A DNA stretch of 64,000 nucleotides from an uncultured Flavobacteriaceae bacterium (GCA_947486785.1 CANKUU010000004.1:1-64000), one strand, 5' to 3'. Numbered from the stretch's first letter, positions 39,407 to 48,541 are shown. Translations and numbers: made by a program. The notes: generated by a model not told the origin, from the letters alone.

Positions 39407-40060
39407 TTAATTTCCTTTTTGATAATCGGCTAAAAACTTGGCCAAACCAATATCGGTTAATGGGTGCTTTAAAAGACCTTCAATTGATGATAAAGGACCC
39501 GTCATAACATCGGCACCTAACTTAGCACAATCAATCACATGCATTGTGTGACGTACTGAAGCTGCTAATATTTGCGTATCAAAAGCGTAATTATCATAAA
39601 CATGCCGTATTTCAGCAATAAGGTTTAATCCGTCTGTTGAAATATCATCAAGTCGACCTATAAACGGTGAAACATAAGTTGCACCAGCTTTAGCTGCCAA
39701 TAATGCTTGACCTAAAGAAAAAACCAAGGTACAATTAGTGCGAATACCTTTGTCTGAAAAATATTTTAAGGCCTTTAAACCATCTTTTATCATCGGTACT
39801 TTTACCACAATCTGCTCATGCAACTCTACAAGCTCTTCCCCTTCTTTAATCATTCCTTCTAAATCTGTGGCAATTACTTCTGCCGAAACATCTCCTTCAA
39901 CAATAGAACATATATCTACATAGTGTTTTAAGATATTATTTTTGCCACTAATACCTTCCTTAGCCATTAGTGAGGGGTTAGTAGTAACTCCGTCAAGAAC
40001 ACCCAGTGCTTGAGCTTCTTTAATTTGATCTAAATTGGCTGTATCAATAAAAAATTTCAT
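39407..40060 (-). CDS. fsa: Transaldolase-like / fructose-6-phosphate aldolase
   Basis: A 217-residue TIM-barrel enzyme of the short transaldolase (TalC/FSA) group. Seen: [29 protein letters not shown], the Schiff-base lysine in [38 protein letters not shown] and the ending [13 protein letters not shown]. Its role is most likely the transaldolase step of the pentose phosphate pathway; sequence alone does not separate transaldolase from FSA activity. Monocistronic, with the shared terminator downstream. Confidence 0.93.
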   Translation of the reverse strand: MKFFIDTANLDQIKEAQALGVLDGVTTNPSLMAKEGISGKNNILKHYVDICSIVEGDVSAEVIATDLEGMIKEGEELVELHEQIVVKVPMIKDGLKALKYFSDKGIRTNCTLVFSLGQALLAAKAGATYVSPFIGRLDDISTDGLNLIAEIRHVYDNYAFDTQILAASVRHTMHVIDCAKLGADVMTGPLSSIEGLLKHPLTDIGLAKFLADYQKGN

Positions 40061-40105
40061 GTGATTTGTTTTGGTTTAGTAAACGTATAATTCTTAAATA
40101 TAAAA

Positions 40106-40915
40106 CTACAACTTATAATGATTTATCAAAAGTTTCTCGTACACATTACTGGGTAACCAACGCTTTAAAAAAACGGACAGTTTTTGCATGTACGAACCAA
40201 CTACATAACGTACCTTAGGATTTTTAGTGTTTATAATTTTAAACACCATTTTTGCCATTAGCACCGGATCTTCGCCATCATTAACTCCTTCATTAATGAG
40301 TTCAAGTGTCTTTGCATAAGGTTTATAATAGGCTGATGTTTCATTAACTGGTGCATGATAACGACCCGCGGCTATATTTGTTTTAAAATCACCAGGGGCG
40401 ATGCTTGTAATATGTATTCCGAAATCTTTAGCCTCAATCCTTAAAGCTTCTGTAACTAACTCTAAAGCTCCTTTTGTGGCCGAATAAAAACCTCGATAAG
40501 GCAAACCCATAAAACCAGCGATAGATGTAATATTAATAATTAGCCCACCCCCTTGCGCACGCATTTGTGGCAAAATCGCTTTAAAAAGGTATATTGGTCC
40601 ATTAAAATTTGTATCAAACACCTTCCGAACCTCTTCGTTTGGGGTTTCTTCAATAGGCCCTGTAATTCCAATGCCAGCATTGTTAATTAAAACATCAATA
40701 CGCCCCTCTTTTTCAATAATAAGCTCACATGCTTCTTGAATACTCTGCACATTTGTTACATCCATCTTTAACAATTGAAATGCTTCGAAATTTGCGTGAT
40801 TTTCTAGTTTTCGGGTAGTACCGTAAACCCTATAACCTTTCAACTTTAAGTATTCACCAATTGATTTTCCAATGCCTGACGAACCTCCTGTAATAAGAAC
40901 AACTTTAGTCTTCAT
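40106..40915 (-). CDS. SDR-family oxidoreductase
   Basis: Classical short-chain dehydrogenase/reductase, 269 residues. Seen: cofactor loop TGGSSGIGKSIG (about 8-19), NNAGIG, the catalytic serine in NITSIAGFMGL, and YSATKGALEL with the YxxxK tyrosine and lysine. The residue after the second strand (GTTRKLEN) suggests NADPH preference. The C-terminal tail is longer than in minimal SDRs and resembles retinol-dehydrogenase-like members. The substrate is not known. Confidence 0.88.
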   Translation of the reverse strand: MKTKVVLITGGSSGIGKSIGEYLKLKGYRVYGTTRKLENHANFEAFQLLKMDVTNVQSIQEACELIIEKEGRIDVLINNAGIGITGPIEETPNEEVRKVFDTNFNGPIYLFKAILPQMRAQGGGLIINITSIAGFMGLPYRGFYSATKGALELVTEALRIEAKDFGIHITSIAPGDFKTNIAAGRYHAPVNETSAYYKPYAKTLELINEGVNDGEDPVLMAKMVFKIINTKNPKVRYVVGSYMQKLSVFLKRWLPSNVYEKLLINHYKL

Positions 40916-41030
40916 AGAAGATGCAAATTAACAAATAAAATAAGGTTCGAAAAATAAAAAGAATAATATCGCTCTAGAAAACAGCACAAAAAGAAAAGAT
41001 TAAACCATCTCAATTTTGGGTACAAAAAAA

Positions 41031-41124
41031 GGCAAGCTACCTACATCGCACCGCTACAACCATATACCCTTGCTGCGTTCCCACCCTGGGGGATTCTACA
41101 GGAGCTGGTCGTGTAGGACTTGCC
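41031..41124 (-). ncRNA. ffs: Signal recognition particle RNA, small bacterial type
   Basis: Read on the minus strand the transcript begins GGCAAGTCCTACACGACCAG, has the apical part CTCCTGTAGAATCCCCCAGG, then GGTGGGAACGCAGCAAGGGT, the conserved SRP loop form found in Bacteroidota, and closes with CGATGTAGGTAGCTTGCC. GGCAAG pairs with CTTGCC, and CCTACA with TGTAGG. The terminal stem is followed by a T run that can end transcription. The RNA binds Ffh and directs nascent membrane and secreted proteins. Confidence 0.9.
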
Positions 41125-41129
41125 AGGTG

Positions 41130-41137
41130 CAAATATA
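41130..41137 (-). promoter_or_regulatory. -7 element of ffs
   Basis: On the minus strand TATATTTG, exact TAnnTTTG, ends 5 bases before the first base of the SRP RNA, the right distance for initiation at GGCAAG. Confidence 0.7.
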
Positions 41138-41202
41138 CAATCTTTTCTATTTTACCGTCATAAATTAATTGCAAATATTGTGCTTGATTTATTCTTTGGT
41201 GC

Positions 41203-41210
41203 TATTTTTG
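41203..41210 (+). promoter_or_regulatory. Candidate -7 element upstream of the glutaminyl cyclase gene
   Basis: TATTTTTG fits the consensus; two TTG trinucleotides lie at 16 and 22 bases upstream, neither at the ideal spacing. It would give a 5' leader of about 85 bases. Confidence 0.4.
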
Positions 41211-41300
41211 TCTCAAACTCTTAAATTATAGAGTTTTAGTAAAAAACATTTAACAATAAGGTATTGCCTTATATACTTTTATAAACAAAACAGCTAGCTC

Positions 41301-42350
41301 ATGATTAAATCTTTGGCACTATTTAGTTTTTTAACCCTAATTATTGCGTGCGGTAGTCACCAAGCAGACCCTGCGCTACTTTTTGATATCTCTTTGGATG
41401 AAAATAAAACACAATTTCAACAAAATGAAGCCGTTCGAGTTCAAATAAACAACAAAAAGAATAAGAGCATTGAAGCGGTCACGTACTATATTGATGACAA
41501 AGTTTTACCTGTTAAAGACCATACGGTAGTATTCGATATGAAAACCTTAGGTAACAAAACCTTAAAAGCGGTTATTGAATTTGAAGATACTTCGGTTGAA
41601 GTATATAAAAAAATAAAAGTGCTTGCAGAAAAAGCACCTGAAATATACACCTACGACATCGTTAACATCTACCCACATGACACCAACGCCTATACCCAAG
41701 GTCTTGAATTTTATCAAGATACCTTATATGAAAGTACAGGTAAATTAGGTCGTTCTACCTTACGAAAAGTTGATTATAAATCGGGAAAAATATTAAAGAA
41801 AATTGATCTTGATGATGCTGTTTTCGGAGAAGGTATGACTATTTTAAACGGAAAAATTTACCAGCTTACCTGGAAAAGCAAAATTGGATACATTTATGAT
41901 TTAAAAGACTTTAAAAAAATAGATAATTTTCAATATGGAGAGAGTAAAGTAGGCTGGGGATTGGCAAATGACGGTACTAAATTATTTAAAAGCGACGGAA
42001 CAGAGCGAATTTGGTTCTTAAACCCCGAAACCCTCGTAGAGCAAGGCCATATTGACATCGTAACAAATTCTGCCATTTTTAACAAGGCAAATGAACTTGA
42101 ATACGTCAACGGAAAGCTTTTCGCTAATGTATATCAAAAACCAAGTATGATGATACTTGATGCATCAAGCGGTGCAATTGAAGGCGTGGTTAATTTTAGT
42201 GGTCTTTTAGAAAAAGTGACCAAAACTGAAAACTGGGATGCCGTTAATAATGTTTTAAACGGCATAGCGTATCACCCAACTAAAAAAACTTTCTTTGTAA
42301 CCGGAAAAGATTGGGACAAACTATTCGAAGTAACAATTCGGAAAAAATAA
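41301..42350 (+). CDS. Glutaminyl-peptide cyclotransferase (plant/type I) lipoprotein
   Basis: Cyclises N-terminal glutamine to pyroglutamate. A 349-residue lipoprotein, lipobox IIACG (cysteine at about 17). A short beta domain (about 25-110) precedes a five-bladed propeller typical of type I QCs. Seen: IYPHDTNAYTQGLEF, YESTGKLGRSTLRKVD, GEGMTILNGKIYQLTWK, WGLANDGTKLFKSDG, ELEYVNGKLFANVY and LNGIAYHPTKKTFFVTGKDW. It would act on proteins exported by signal peptidase I. A thioesterase gene follows 12 bases later. Confidence 0.9.
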   Translation: MIKSLALFSFLTLIIACGSHQADPALLFDISLDENKTQFQQNEAVRVQINNKKNKSIEAVTYYIDDKVLPVKDHTVVFDMKTLGNKTLKAVIEFEDTSVEVYKKIKVLAEKAPEIYTYDIVNIYPHDTNAYTQGLEFYQDTLYESTGKLGRSTLRKVDYKSGKILKKIDLDDAVFGEGMTILNGKIYQLTWKSKIGYIYDLKDFKKIDNFQYGESKVGWGLANDGTKLFKSDGTERIWFLNPETLVEQGHIDIVTNSAIFNKANELEYVNGKLFANVYQKPSMMILDASSGAIEGVVNFSGLLEKVTKTENWDAVNNVLNGIAYHPTKKTFFVTGKDWDKLFEVTIRKK

Positions 42351-42362
42351 ACAACGCAGCAA

Positions 42363-42767
42363 ATGGAAACCTTTGAAAAAATTATAACGGTTTCAATAAA
42401 TGACCTAGATGATCTAAATCACGTTAACAACGTGAGGTATGTACAATGGATTCAAGACATAGCAAAAGAACACTGGCAAACTTATGCAACAAAAAAAATG
42501 CAAGAAAGTGTAGTATGGGTAGTAATGAATCATAATATTACCTACAAAAGTGCTGCTATTTTAAATGATAAAATTAAAATTCATACCCATATTAAAGATA
42601 ACAACGGTCCTACATGTATTAGAGTTGTAGAAATTCACAATACAAAAACAAATAAACTGTTATTATATTCAGAGACAAAATGGTGTTTGTTAAATGCTAA
42701 AAACTTTAGGCCCATTCGAATTTCTAAAGAGATTGAACAGTTATTCCGTTCCAAAGAACATTTTTAA
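42363..42767 (+). CDS. Acyl-CoA thioesterase, hotdog fold (4HBT type)
   Basis: A 134-residue cytoplasmic hotdog protein with the FatA/YbgC-type signature DLDDLNHVNNVRYVQWIQDI, where the aspartate and asparagine-histidine would form the active centre. The rest (VVWVVMNHNITYKSAAIL, KIKIHTHIKD, ETKWCLLNA) follows the family. It hydrolyses acyl thioesters of unknown chain length. It is 12 bases downstream of the glutaminyl cyclase gene, so co-transcribed. Confidence 0.88.
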   Translation: METFEKIITVSINDLDDLNHVNNVRYVQWIQDIAKEHWQTYATKKMQESVVWVVMNHNITYKSAAILNDKIKIHTHIKDNNGPTCIRVVEIHNTKTNKLLLYSETKWCLLNAKNFRPIRISKEIEQLFRSKEHF

Positions 42768-42841
42768 AAATAAAAAATTTAAATAATTGATTGACTAAAA
42801 TTGTAACCAACACTAAAAACCCTTTTGTTTTAAAACTAAAA

Positions 42842-44374
42842 ATGCGCTATTATTTTTTTATTATTCTTTTACTTCTTAGTATTATTTTAGGTAATTCTTG
42901 CCGAAAAAATTTAGAATATGCCCCAAGTGCAGGAAATTTAGAGTTTTCAAAAGACACAGTATTTTTAGACACTATTTTTACAAATATTGCGAGTAGTACT
43001 CATACCCTAAAAGTATATAACAGAACTAGAGACGATATAGAAATTCCGTCAATTCAATTGGCTAAAGGTGAAAACAGTAAATATCGTTTAAATGTCGACG
43101 GTATTGCAGGTAAAAATTTTAAAAATATACCCATTTTCGCTCAAGACAGTCTTTTCATTTTTATAGAAACAACAATTGATAACCCTAGTTTAGAAAAAGA
43201 ATTTCTTTATACTGATGCAATTGAATTTGATGCTGGCGACTTCTTACAACAAGTAGAATTAGTAACCCTAGTAAAAGAGGCCATTTTTATTTATCCTAGA
43301 ACGCTTTCTAATGGTACAAAAGAAACTTTTTCTATTGGCGTTGATGAATTAGGTAACGAAGTTACTGTTATGGGATCTTCTTTAAAAGAGAATCAACTAG
43401 TATTCTCAAAAGACAAACCTTATGTTATATATGGATACGCCAAAGTACCAAGGAGCAAAAAACTTGTTATAGACGCAGGCGCACGGGTATACTTTCACAA
43501 AGACTCTGGTATTTATGTTGAATCAGGCGCAACTATAGAAATTAACGGTAGACTTAGTGAAGATCAAGAAACATTGGAAAATGAAGTAATTTTTCAAGGT
43601 GATCGATTAAATGAAACCTACAAAACTTTGTCTGGCCAATGGGGCTCCACCTATATTGCATCTGGTAGTACTGCAAATAAGATTAATCATTTAACTATTA
43701 AAAACGCAACAATTGGGCTAGTAGTAGAAGGTAACGGGAGACTTGAGACACCAACTCTAGAAATACAAAACACGCAAATATATAACAGCTCTAGTGTAGG
43801 TTTATGGTCTAAAACTGCGTTTATAAATGGACAAAACCTTGTCCTCGGAAGTGCAGGAAAAACATCACTATTCTGTAGTTTAGGAGGTAAATATTCTTTT
43901 AAACATTGTACAATTGCCAATTATTGGTCTACTAGTTTTCGAGTTGGTACGGCGCTCGAAATTAATAATTTTAACACTACACAAGCAGCAAACCTTAGTC
44001 AAGCCAATTTTATAAATTGCATCATAGATGGTAATAGTAGTTTTGAACTAAGTTTAGCTTCAAATCAATCAAATAGTTTTGAGTATTCTTTTACCAATTG
44101 CTCATTGAAATTTATAGCTGATAGCAATAACAATAGCGACTTGTATGATTTTGAAAACCGCGATAAATTTGATCAAATATTTTTTAATGAAGATATAAAT
44201 TTCTTAAACGTTGCTGAAAATGATTTTAGAATAGGAAAAAATGAAACCTCTAATAGTATTGCAAATAATGCTGCTGCCGTACAGGTTCCTTTAGACATCC
44301 TTGGTATTGACCGAACAAACATGCCCACAATTGGCGCATACCAAGAAAAAAGTGAAAGTGAAAATATACCTTAG
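42842..44374 (+). CDS. Large lipoprotein with right-handed beta-helix repeat
   Basis: A 510-residue lipoprotein. The start is taken as the ATG at 42842, because the signal helix (MRYYFFIILLLLS) and lipobox NSC begin there; the frame is open 17 codons further up to a TTG. After an N-terminal beta region (TVFLDTIFTNIASSTHTLKVY), the centre (about 240-440) has strands typical of parallel beta-helices, such as TIEINGRL, NKINHLTIKNATIGLV, TLEIQNTQIYNSSS and INCIIDGNSSF. No catalytic residues are obvious. Such proteins often bind polysaccharides. Confidence 0.72.
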   Translation: MRYYFFIILLLLSIILGNSCRKNLEYAPSAGNLEFSKDTVFLDTIFTNIASSTHTLKVYNRTRDDIEIPSIQLAKGENSKYRLNVDGIAGKNFKNIPIFAQDSLFIFIETTIDNPSLEKEFLYTDAIEFDAGDFLQQVELVTLVKEAIFIYPRTLSNGTKETFSIGVDELGNEVTVMGSSLKENQLVFSKDKPYVIYGYAKVPRSKKLVIDAGARVYFHKDSGIYVESGATIEINGRLSEDQETLENEVIFQGDRLNETYKTLSGQWGSTYIASGSTANKINHLTIKNATIGLVVEGNGRLETPTLEIQNTQIYNSSSVGLWSKTAFINGQNLVLGSAGKTSLFCSLGGKYSFKHCTIANYWSTSFRVGTALEINNFNTTQAANLSQANFINCIIDGNSSFELSLASNQSNSFEYSFTNCSLKFIADSNNNSDLYDFENRDKFDQIFFNEDINFLNVAENDFRIGKNETSNSIANNAAAVQVPLDILGIDRTNMPTIGAYQEKSESENIP

Positions 44375-44505
44375 CTGACACTTTTAGCAGGCGCCTTTTC
44401 ATTAAAAAATTTAAAATTTACTACAAAAACCTCAATTAATATATGGTTTACCTTGGTTTTAAATTTCAAGACTATTGTTATTTTGCATAAATACATGCAA
44501 AGATC

Positions 44506-45237
44506 ATGGCCTACCAATACACCATAATTGATTCGAATGAGAGCTCTAATTTAAAATTACAACAGTATTTGAAAGAATACGGAGAATTCATCTGTTGTTC
44601 GATAGCAAAAAATAGCATTGAAGGTTTAAACGAAATACTTAAGCATTCGCCAGACATTGTATTCATAAATTTAAATGAGAATTCAAGTGCCTATTTTCAA
44701 ATGACAACAGAGCTTCACCAATATGGCAATTGCATTCCCATTTTTATCGGTATATCAGAAAATAAAAAATATGCTTACGAAGCCTTAAAAAGCAATTTTT
44801 TCGATTATTGGCTTTTTCCTTACAATGAGTTTGATATTCGCAAATCGATGATGCGGTTAAAAAAGAGCATGCCCCAAGAAGAAATTCCGCATACCTTATG
44901 CTTAAAGTCATACCGTGATTTTCAATACTTAAACACTAATGACATTTTGTACTTACGCGCCGATAATAATTCGACAGAATTTATAATGAAAGACGGAACA
45001 ATTAACAATGCATTTAAAACGCTTAAGACCTTTGAAAACCAGATGCCTAAGAATTTTATTCGTATTCATCAAAGCTACATGGTAAACATAAACTATATTT
45101 CACGAATTAGTTATGGCAAAGCGATTTGTACGTTAAAGCATCATAAAGTACAATTACCATTCTCTAAATCTTACCGAAAAAACATCGATAAGCTAAAGAA
45201 ACTGCTTACGAAAAATGCAATTTCTTCTTTAAATTAG
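44506..45237 (+). CDS. LytTR DNA-binding protein with degenerate receiver domain
   Basis: A 243-residue regulator. The C-terminal LytTR domain is intact (FIRIHQSYMVNINYISRI). The N-terminal part folds like a receiver but has lost the phosphorylation centre: the phosphoacceptor position in DIVFINLNE is N55, and the conserved lysine in YWLFPYNEFD is replaced (F104). It should therefore not work by ordinary phosphotransfer. It precedes a small peptide gene and a kinase/NarL pair. Its signal may be a ligand, protein binding or expression level. Confidence 0.85.
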   Translation: MAYQYTIIDSNESSNLKLQQYLKEYGEFICCSIAKNSIEGLNEILKHSPDIVFINLNENSSAYFQMTTELHQYGNCIPIFIGISENKKYAYEALKSNFFDYWLFPYNEFDIRKSMMRLKKSMPQEEIPHTLCLKSYRDFQYLNTNDILYLRADNNSTEFIMKDGTINNAFKTLKTFENQMPKNFIRIHQSYMVNINYISRISYGKAICTLKHHKVQLPFSKSYRKNIDKLKKLLTKNAISSLN

Positions 45238-45382
45238 GTTAATTCTCGTCAACATAGGCCAGATACTCGCAAAAAACTACTATTTACCGCCAAATTATTT
45301 TGCAGCCATTTTAAAATTACATCGACAGTTACATTTACTTCGAAATTCTAACGAAATATTAACTCTTATTAATTACATTATC

Positions 45383-45553
45383 ATGAAAAAAGTAGCAAGC
45401 ATTTTAGCAGTAGTGTTGTTCGCATTAGGAATGTTCTCAACTCAAATTGAGAATACCTTAGATGCTAATTTTGATCTTGAATCTATGTTGGCATGCGGTA
45501 ACTGTGCTGATGAAGGTGATCGAGGTAGAGATGGTGGTTTTAAGTGGGCTTAA
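45383..45553 (+). CDS. Small secreted cysteine-containing peptide
   Basis: A 56-codon gene, ATG at 45383, TAA at 45551-45553. The N-terminus KKVASILAVVLFALGMF is a hydrophobic export signal. The remaining 35 or so residues (ENTLDANFDLESM) end in the compact acidic/glycine-rich tail LACGNCADEGDRGRDGGFK with two cysteines spaced C-x2-C. A 17-bp terminator hairpin with a T10 run follows 18 bases after the stop, so it is a unit of its own. It is flanked by a degenerate-receiver LytTR gene and a sensor kinase. No family is known to me; a signal or structural peptide is possible. Confidence 0.72.
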   Translation: MKKVASILAVVLFALGMFSTQIENTLDANFDLESMLACGNCADEGDRGRDGGFKWA

Positions 45554-45570
45554 TACACAACACTAAAATA

Positions 45571-45615
45571 AAAAAGGGGTTAAATCTAAGATTTAGCACC
45601 TTTTTTTTTTATCTT
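45571..45615 (+). terminator. Terminator of the small peptide gene
   Basis: A 15-17-bp stem (AAAAAGGGGTTAAATCT against AGATTTAGCACCTTTTT, with one mismatch and one wobble) and a T10 run. It ends 12 bases before the TTG start of the histidine kinase gene. Confidence 0.9.
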
Positions 45616-45626
45616 GTAGTAAAAAA

Positions 45627-47708
45627 TTGAAAACGTCCCCCATTCGTATTCGCCTATTTCTTAAACTGCTGCTATGCATTCATTTTGTTTTAGCTGTTTG
45701 TGCTTGTGATCAAAAGAAGATAACTGAATTTGAGACCGCAAATTACAACACAGCCAAAGACAGCATAAAAATATGGATTTCTCAGTCTAAACAAGTTAAC
45801 ACCTCACCTGAGAGGAGACTATTTTTGCTGCAAAAAATACTAAAAGCAGTTTTAAAAATAGAGAACGACACACTTAAAAGCGATTATCTTAAGCGTCTTT
45901 CTTATGAGTGCTTAAAGGCTAAAGACACCAGAATTTTTAAAAAAGTAAACCGAGAGGCCATCTTAGCTGCGGCAAAAATAAAAGACTCTAACAGTTTAGC
46001 AAATCTTTATTGGGATTTAGGCATTTTTTATCGAGAAAACTCTGTTAAATCTGACAGTTCTTACTATAACTATAAACTAGCCAACAACCTTTTTAATGCA
46101 TTAAATGATCATTATTCTAGCGGCAGAATGCTTCTAGAAATGGCGTGGATACAAAATTTTATAGGTGATTACACAGGTAGCGATATTACTGCAATCAAAG
46201 CTATAGAAAAATTAAAGTCACTCGACAAGTTCGATAAGTACATAGATCTAAAAAGGTGCTATATATTGCTTGGTGATAATGCGCAGTTACTCAACGATTA
46301 CGACCGATCTCTTATTTACTTTAATCAAGCACTTGAGTACTTAAAAAAATCAAAATCAGGCAAGATCAAAGAACAGATTATTTCAAATAGTATTGCTCTA
46401 GTTTATCAATCAAAAGGGCAACATAAAACAGCCATCGATTATTTTAAAGGTATTATTTCTGTAGATAGTCTTCGCTACAAAAACCCCAAACTATATGCTA
46501 GAGCTTTAAGCAATTTAGCTTACAGCTATTTAAAAATTGATAATACATCTCAACTTCCAGAGCTATTTTTTAAGGCTGCTGCCTTACAAGATGATATCAA
46601 CGATTCCAGGGGGAAGGTTTCTAGCAACTTTAGAATAGCTGAATATTTTCTAGAAAATAAAGACACTGTTAATGCTTCAAAATATTTATCTGAAGCAAAA
46701 AAAATGGCTTCATTAACAAGTGATAATAAAGCCTTGTTGAAAATATTAAGAATGTATCCTAGGGTAGACCCCGACAACGTTGTACACTATTCTCAAGAAT
46801 ATCTTACCCTAAATGATAGCCTGTTAACGCAAGAACGAAAAATTAGAAACAAATTTGCACGTATTCAGTTCGAAACCGATGAGTTTATTGCCAAGAACGA
46901 GTATTTGTCACGTCAGAATAAATGGTGGGTTAGTATTGCAATCGCTCTATTTCTTTTAGGTTTAGCTACTTTTATTATTGTTAGCCAACGAATTAAAAAC
47001 CAAAACCTTCGGTTTAAAGAACAACAACAACTGAGCAATCAAGAAATTTTTAATTTATTATTGAGTCAAAAAGAAAAAGTACAAGAGGGCAAAAAACTAG
47101 AGCAGAAGCGCATATCTGAAGAGCTACATGATGGTGTTTTAGGTAAAATGTTGGGTGCAAGAATGATGCTTTTGGGTTTGAATAAAAAAAATGATCCCGC
47201 AGCCGTAGCAGAAAGAGCAAGAGCCATTTCAATTTTGCAAGAAGTCGAAGGCGAGGTAAGAGCTATTTCTCATGAATTAAGTCATGCGGCTTATCAAAAA
47301 ATTGATAACTTTATTTTATCGATTAAAGATTTATTACAAACGGTAAAAAATGCTTCGAACATAAATATTGATTTTGAATATTCTTCAGAGCTAGATTACG
47401 ATAGCCTACAGGGAGAAATAAAAATAAATTTATACCGTATGATTCAAGAAATCATACAAAATGCCGTTAAACATGCAGCATGTAATAATATTAAATTAGT
47501 TTTTAAGGAAATCAAAGGGCTACTAAAAGTAACTATTTCTGACGATGGCAAAGGTTTTATTTTAAATAAAGGAACTAAAAAAGGTATTGGCACTCGAAAT
47601 ATAAAATCAAGAATTAAAAAAATAAATGGTAACTGGATTATCGATAGTAATTTAGGAAAAGGCACAAAAGTGAGTCTTAGCATCCCTATTGTTAACTCAA
47701 ATAGTTAG
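45627..47708 (+). CDS. TPR histidine kinase (HisKA_3) with lipoprotein-like signal
   Basis: A 693-residue sensor kinase. The start is TTG at 45627, with no in-frame ATG nearby. The N-terminus is a signal with lipobox-like VCAC (cysteine at about 28). The region about 40-400 carries TPR-like repeats (LLGDNAQLLNDYDRSLIYFN). A membrane helix lies at about 432-453. The phosphorylation motif is RISEELHDGVLGKMLGARM with H501; the ATPase has an N box (NLYRMIQEIIQNAVKHA) and IKSRIKKINGNW. It forms a pair with the NarL-type regulator 53 bases downstream. The TPRs probably sense a periplasmic peptide or protein. Confidence 0.9.
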   Translation: MKTSPIRIRLFLKLLLCIHFVLAVCACDQKKITEFETANYNTAKDSIKIWISQSKQVNTSPERRLFLLQKILKAVLKIENDTLKSDYLKRLSYECLKAKDTRIFKKVNREAILAAAKIKDSNSLANLYWDLGIFYRENSVKSDSSYYNYKLANNLFNALNDHYSSGRMLLEMAWIQNFIGDYTGSDITAIKAIEKLKSLDKFDKYIDLKRCYILLGDNAQLLNDYDRSLIYFNQALEYLKKSKSGKIKEQIISNSIALVYQSKGQHKTAIDYFKGIISVDSLRYKNPKLYARALSNLAYSYLKIDNTSQLPELFFKAAALQDDINDSRGKVSSNFRIAEYFLENKDTVNASKYLSEAKKMASLTSDNKALLKILRMYPRVDPDNVVHYSQEYLTLNDSLLTQERKIRNKFARIQFETDEFIAKNEYLSRQNKWWVSIAIALFLLGLATFIIVSQRIKNQNLRFKEQQQLSNQEIFNLLLSQKEKVQEGKKLEQKRISEELHDGVLGKMLGARMMLLGLNKKNDPAAVAERARAISILQEVEGEVRAISHELSHAAYQKIDNFILSIKDLLQTVKNASNINIDFEYSSELDYDSLQGEIKINLYRMIQEIIQNAVKHAACNNIKLVFKEIKGLLKVTISDDGKGFILNKGTKKGIGTRNIKSRIKKINGNWIIDSNLGKGTKVSLSIPIVNSNS

Positions 47709-47761
47709 TAAAAATCACAAACTAGAACAAGACCACCAACAAAATATTTAAAAACGCAGCG

Positions 47762-48439
47762 ATGGAAGAAATGGAAGTAATAAGAATACTAGCAATTGAC
47801 GATCATGAAATGACTACATTGGGGTACAAGTATATCTTAGAAGGGCAAGAATTTGATGATTTTAAGGTTAAAGTTGAAATAGCTACTAGTTTTGACATGG
47901 GTAAAGAAAAAATAGAATTTTCTGCTCGGGCACTAAAATATGATATCTTATTATTAGATATTCAATTATTTCCTTCACACTCCAATGAAATACGAAGCGG
48001 TGAAGACTTAGGTATTCTTGCAAGAAAATTAGTGCCAGACACAAAAGTGGTATTTATGTCATCATTTAGTGACAACTTAAGAATTAACAGTATTTTTAAA
48101 TCTGTTGACCCAGATGGGTACATGGTGAAGTCAGAAATTGATGAAAAATCACTTCGAATGATGGTAGAAACTGTCCTAAAAAAACCTCCCTACTATACCG
48201 CAGGAGCATTTGCCGCAATGAGAAGACGCATGACTAATGACCTTGTTGTGGACGATTTAGACAAAAAAATACTCTATTATTTATCTATTGGAACAAGAAC
48301 TAAAGATATTGCTCCCAAAATATCTTCTGCGACTACTACAGTTGAATCGAGAAAAAGACAATTAAAATCTCTTTTTGGCATTGAAAGCGGCAATGATATC
48401 AGCCTAGTGGAAGAGGCACGTAAAAAAGGATTCATCTAG
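47762..48439 (+). CDS. NarL-family response regulator
   Basis: A 225-residue response regulator. The receiver has IDD (D13/D14), phosphoacceptor D66 in DILLLDIQLF, and a lysine in YMVKSEID. The C-terminal LuxR-type HTH is TRTKDIAPKISSATTTVESR. This HTH is more divergent than usual but keeps the length. It pairs with the kinase encoded immediately upstream. A terminator lies 61 bases after its stop. Confidence 0.9.
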   Translation: MEEMEVIRILAIDDHEMTTLGYKYILEGQEFDDFKVKVEIATSFDMGKEKIEFSARALKYDILLLDIQLFPSHSNEIRSGEDLGILARKLVPDTKVVFMSSFSDNLRINSIFKSVDPDGYMVKSEIDEKSLRMMVETVLKKPPYYTAGAFAAMRRRMTNDLVVDDLDKKILYYLSIGTRTKDIAPKISSATTTVESRKRQLKSLFGIESGNDISLVEEARKKGFI

Positions 48440-48500
48440 AGATCAAATACGTATTTTCTTACTTAAGTCAATATAAACCAACTACTTAAAGTAATTATCG

Positions 48501-48541
48501 GCCTTATAAAAAACGAAAACCTCATTTTTTATAAGGCTTTT
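48501..48541 (+). terminator. Terminator of the kinase/NarL operon
   Basis: A perfect 13-bp stem (GCCTTATAAAAAA with TTTTTTATAAGGC) and 11-base loop, followed by TTTT. Confidence 0.88.

Noticed and set aside
42791-42841. TTG start of the beta-helix lipoprotein
   Set aside because: It would put 17 polar residues before the signal helix; the ATG at 42842 starts a normal lipoprotein signal.
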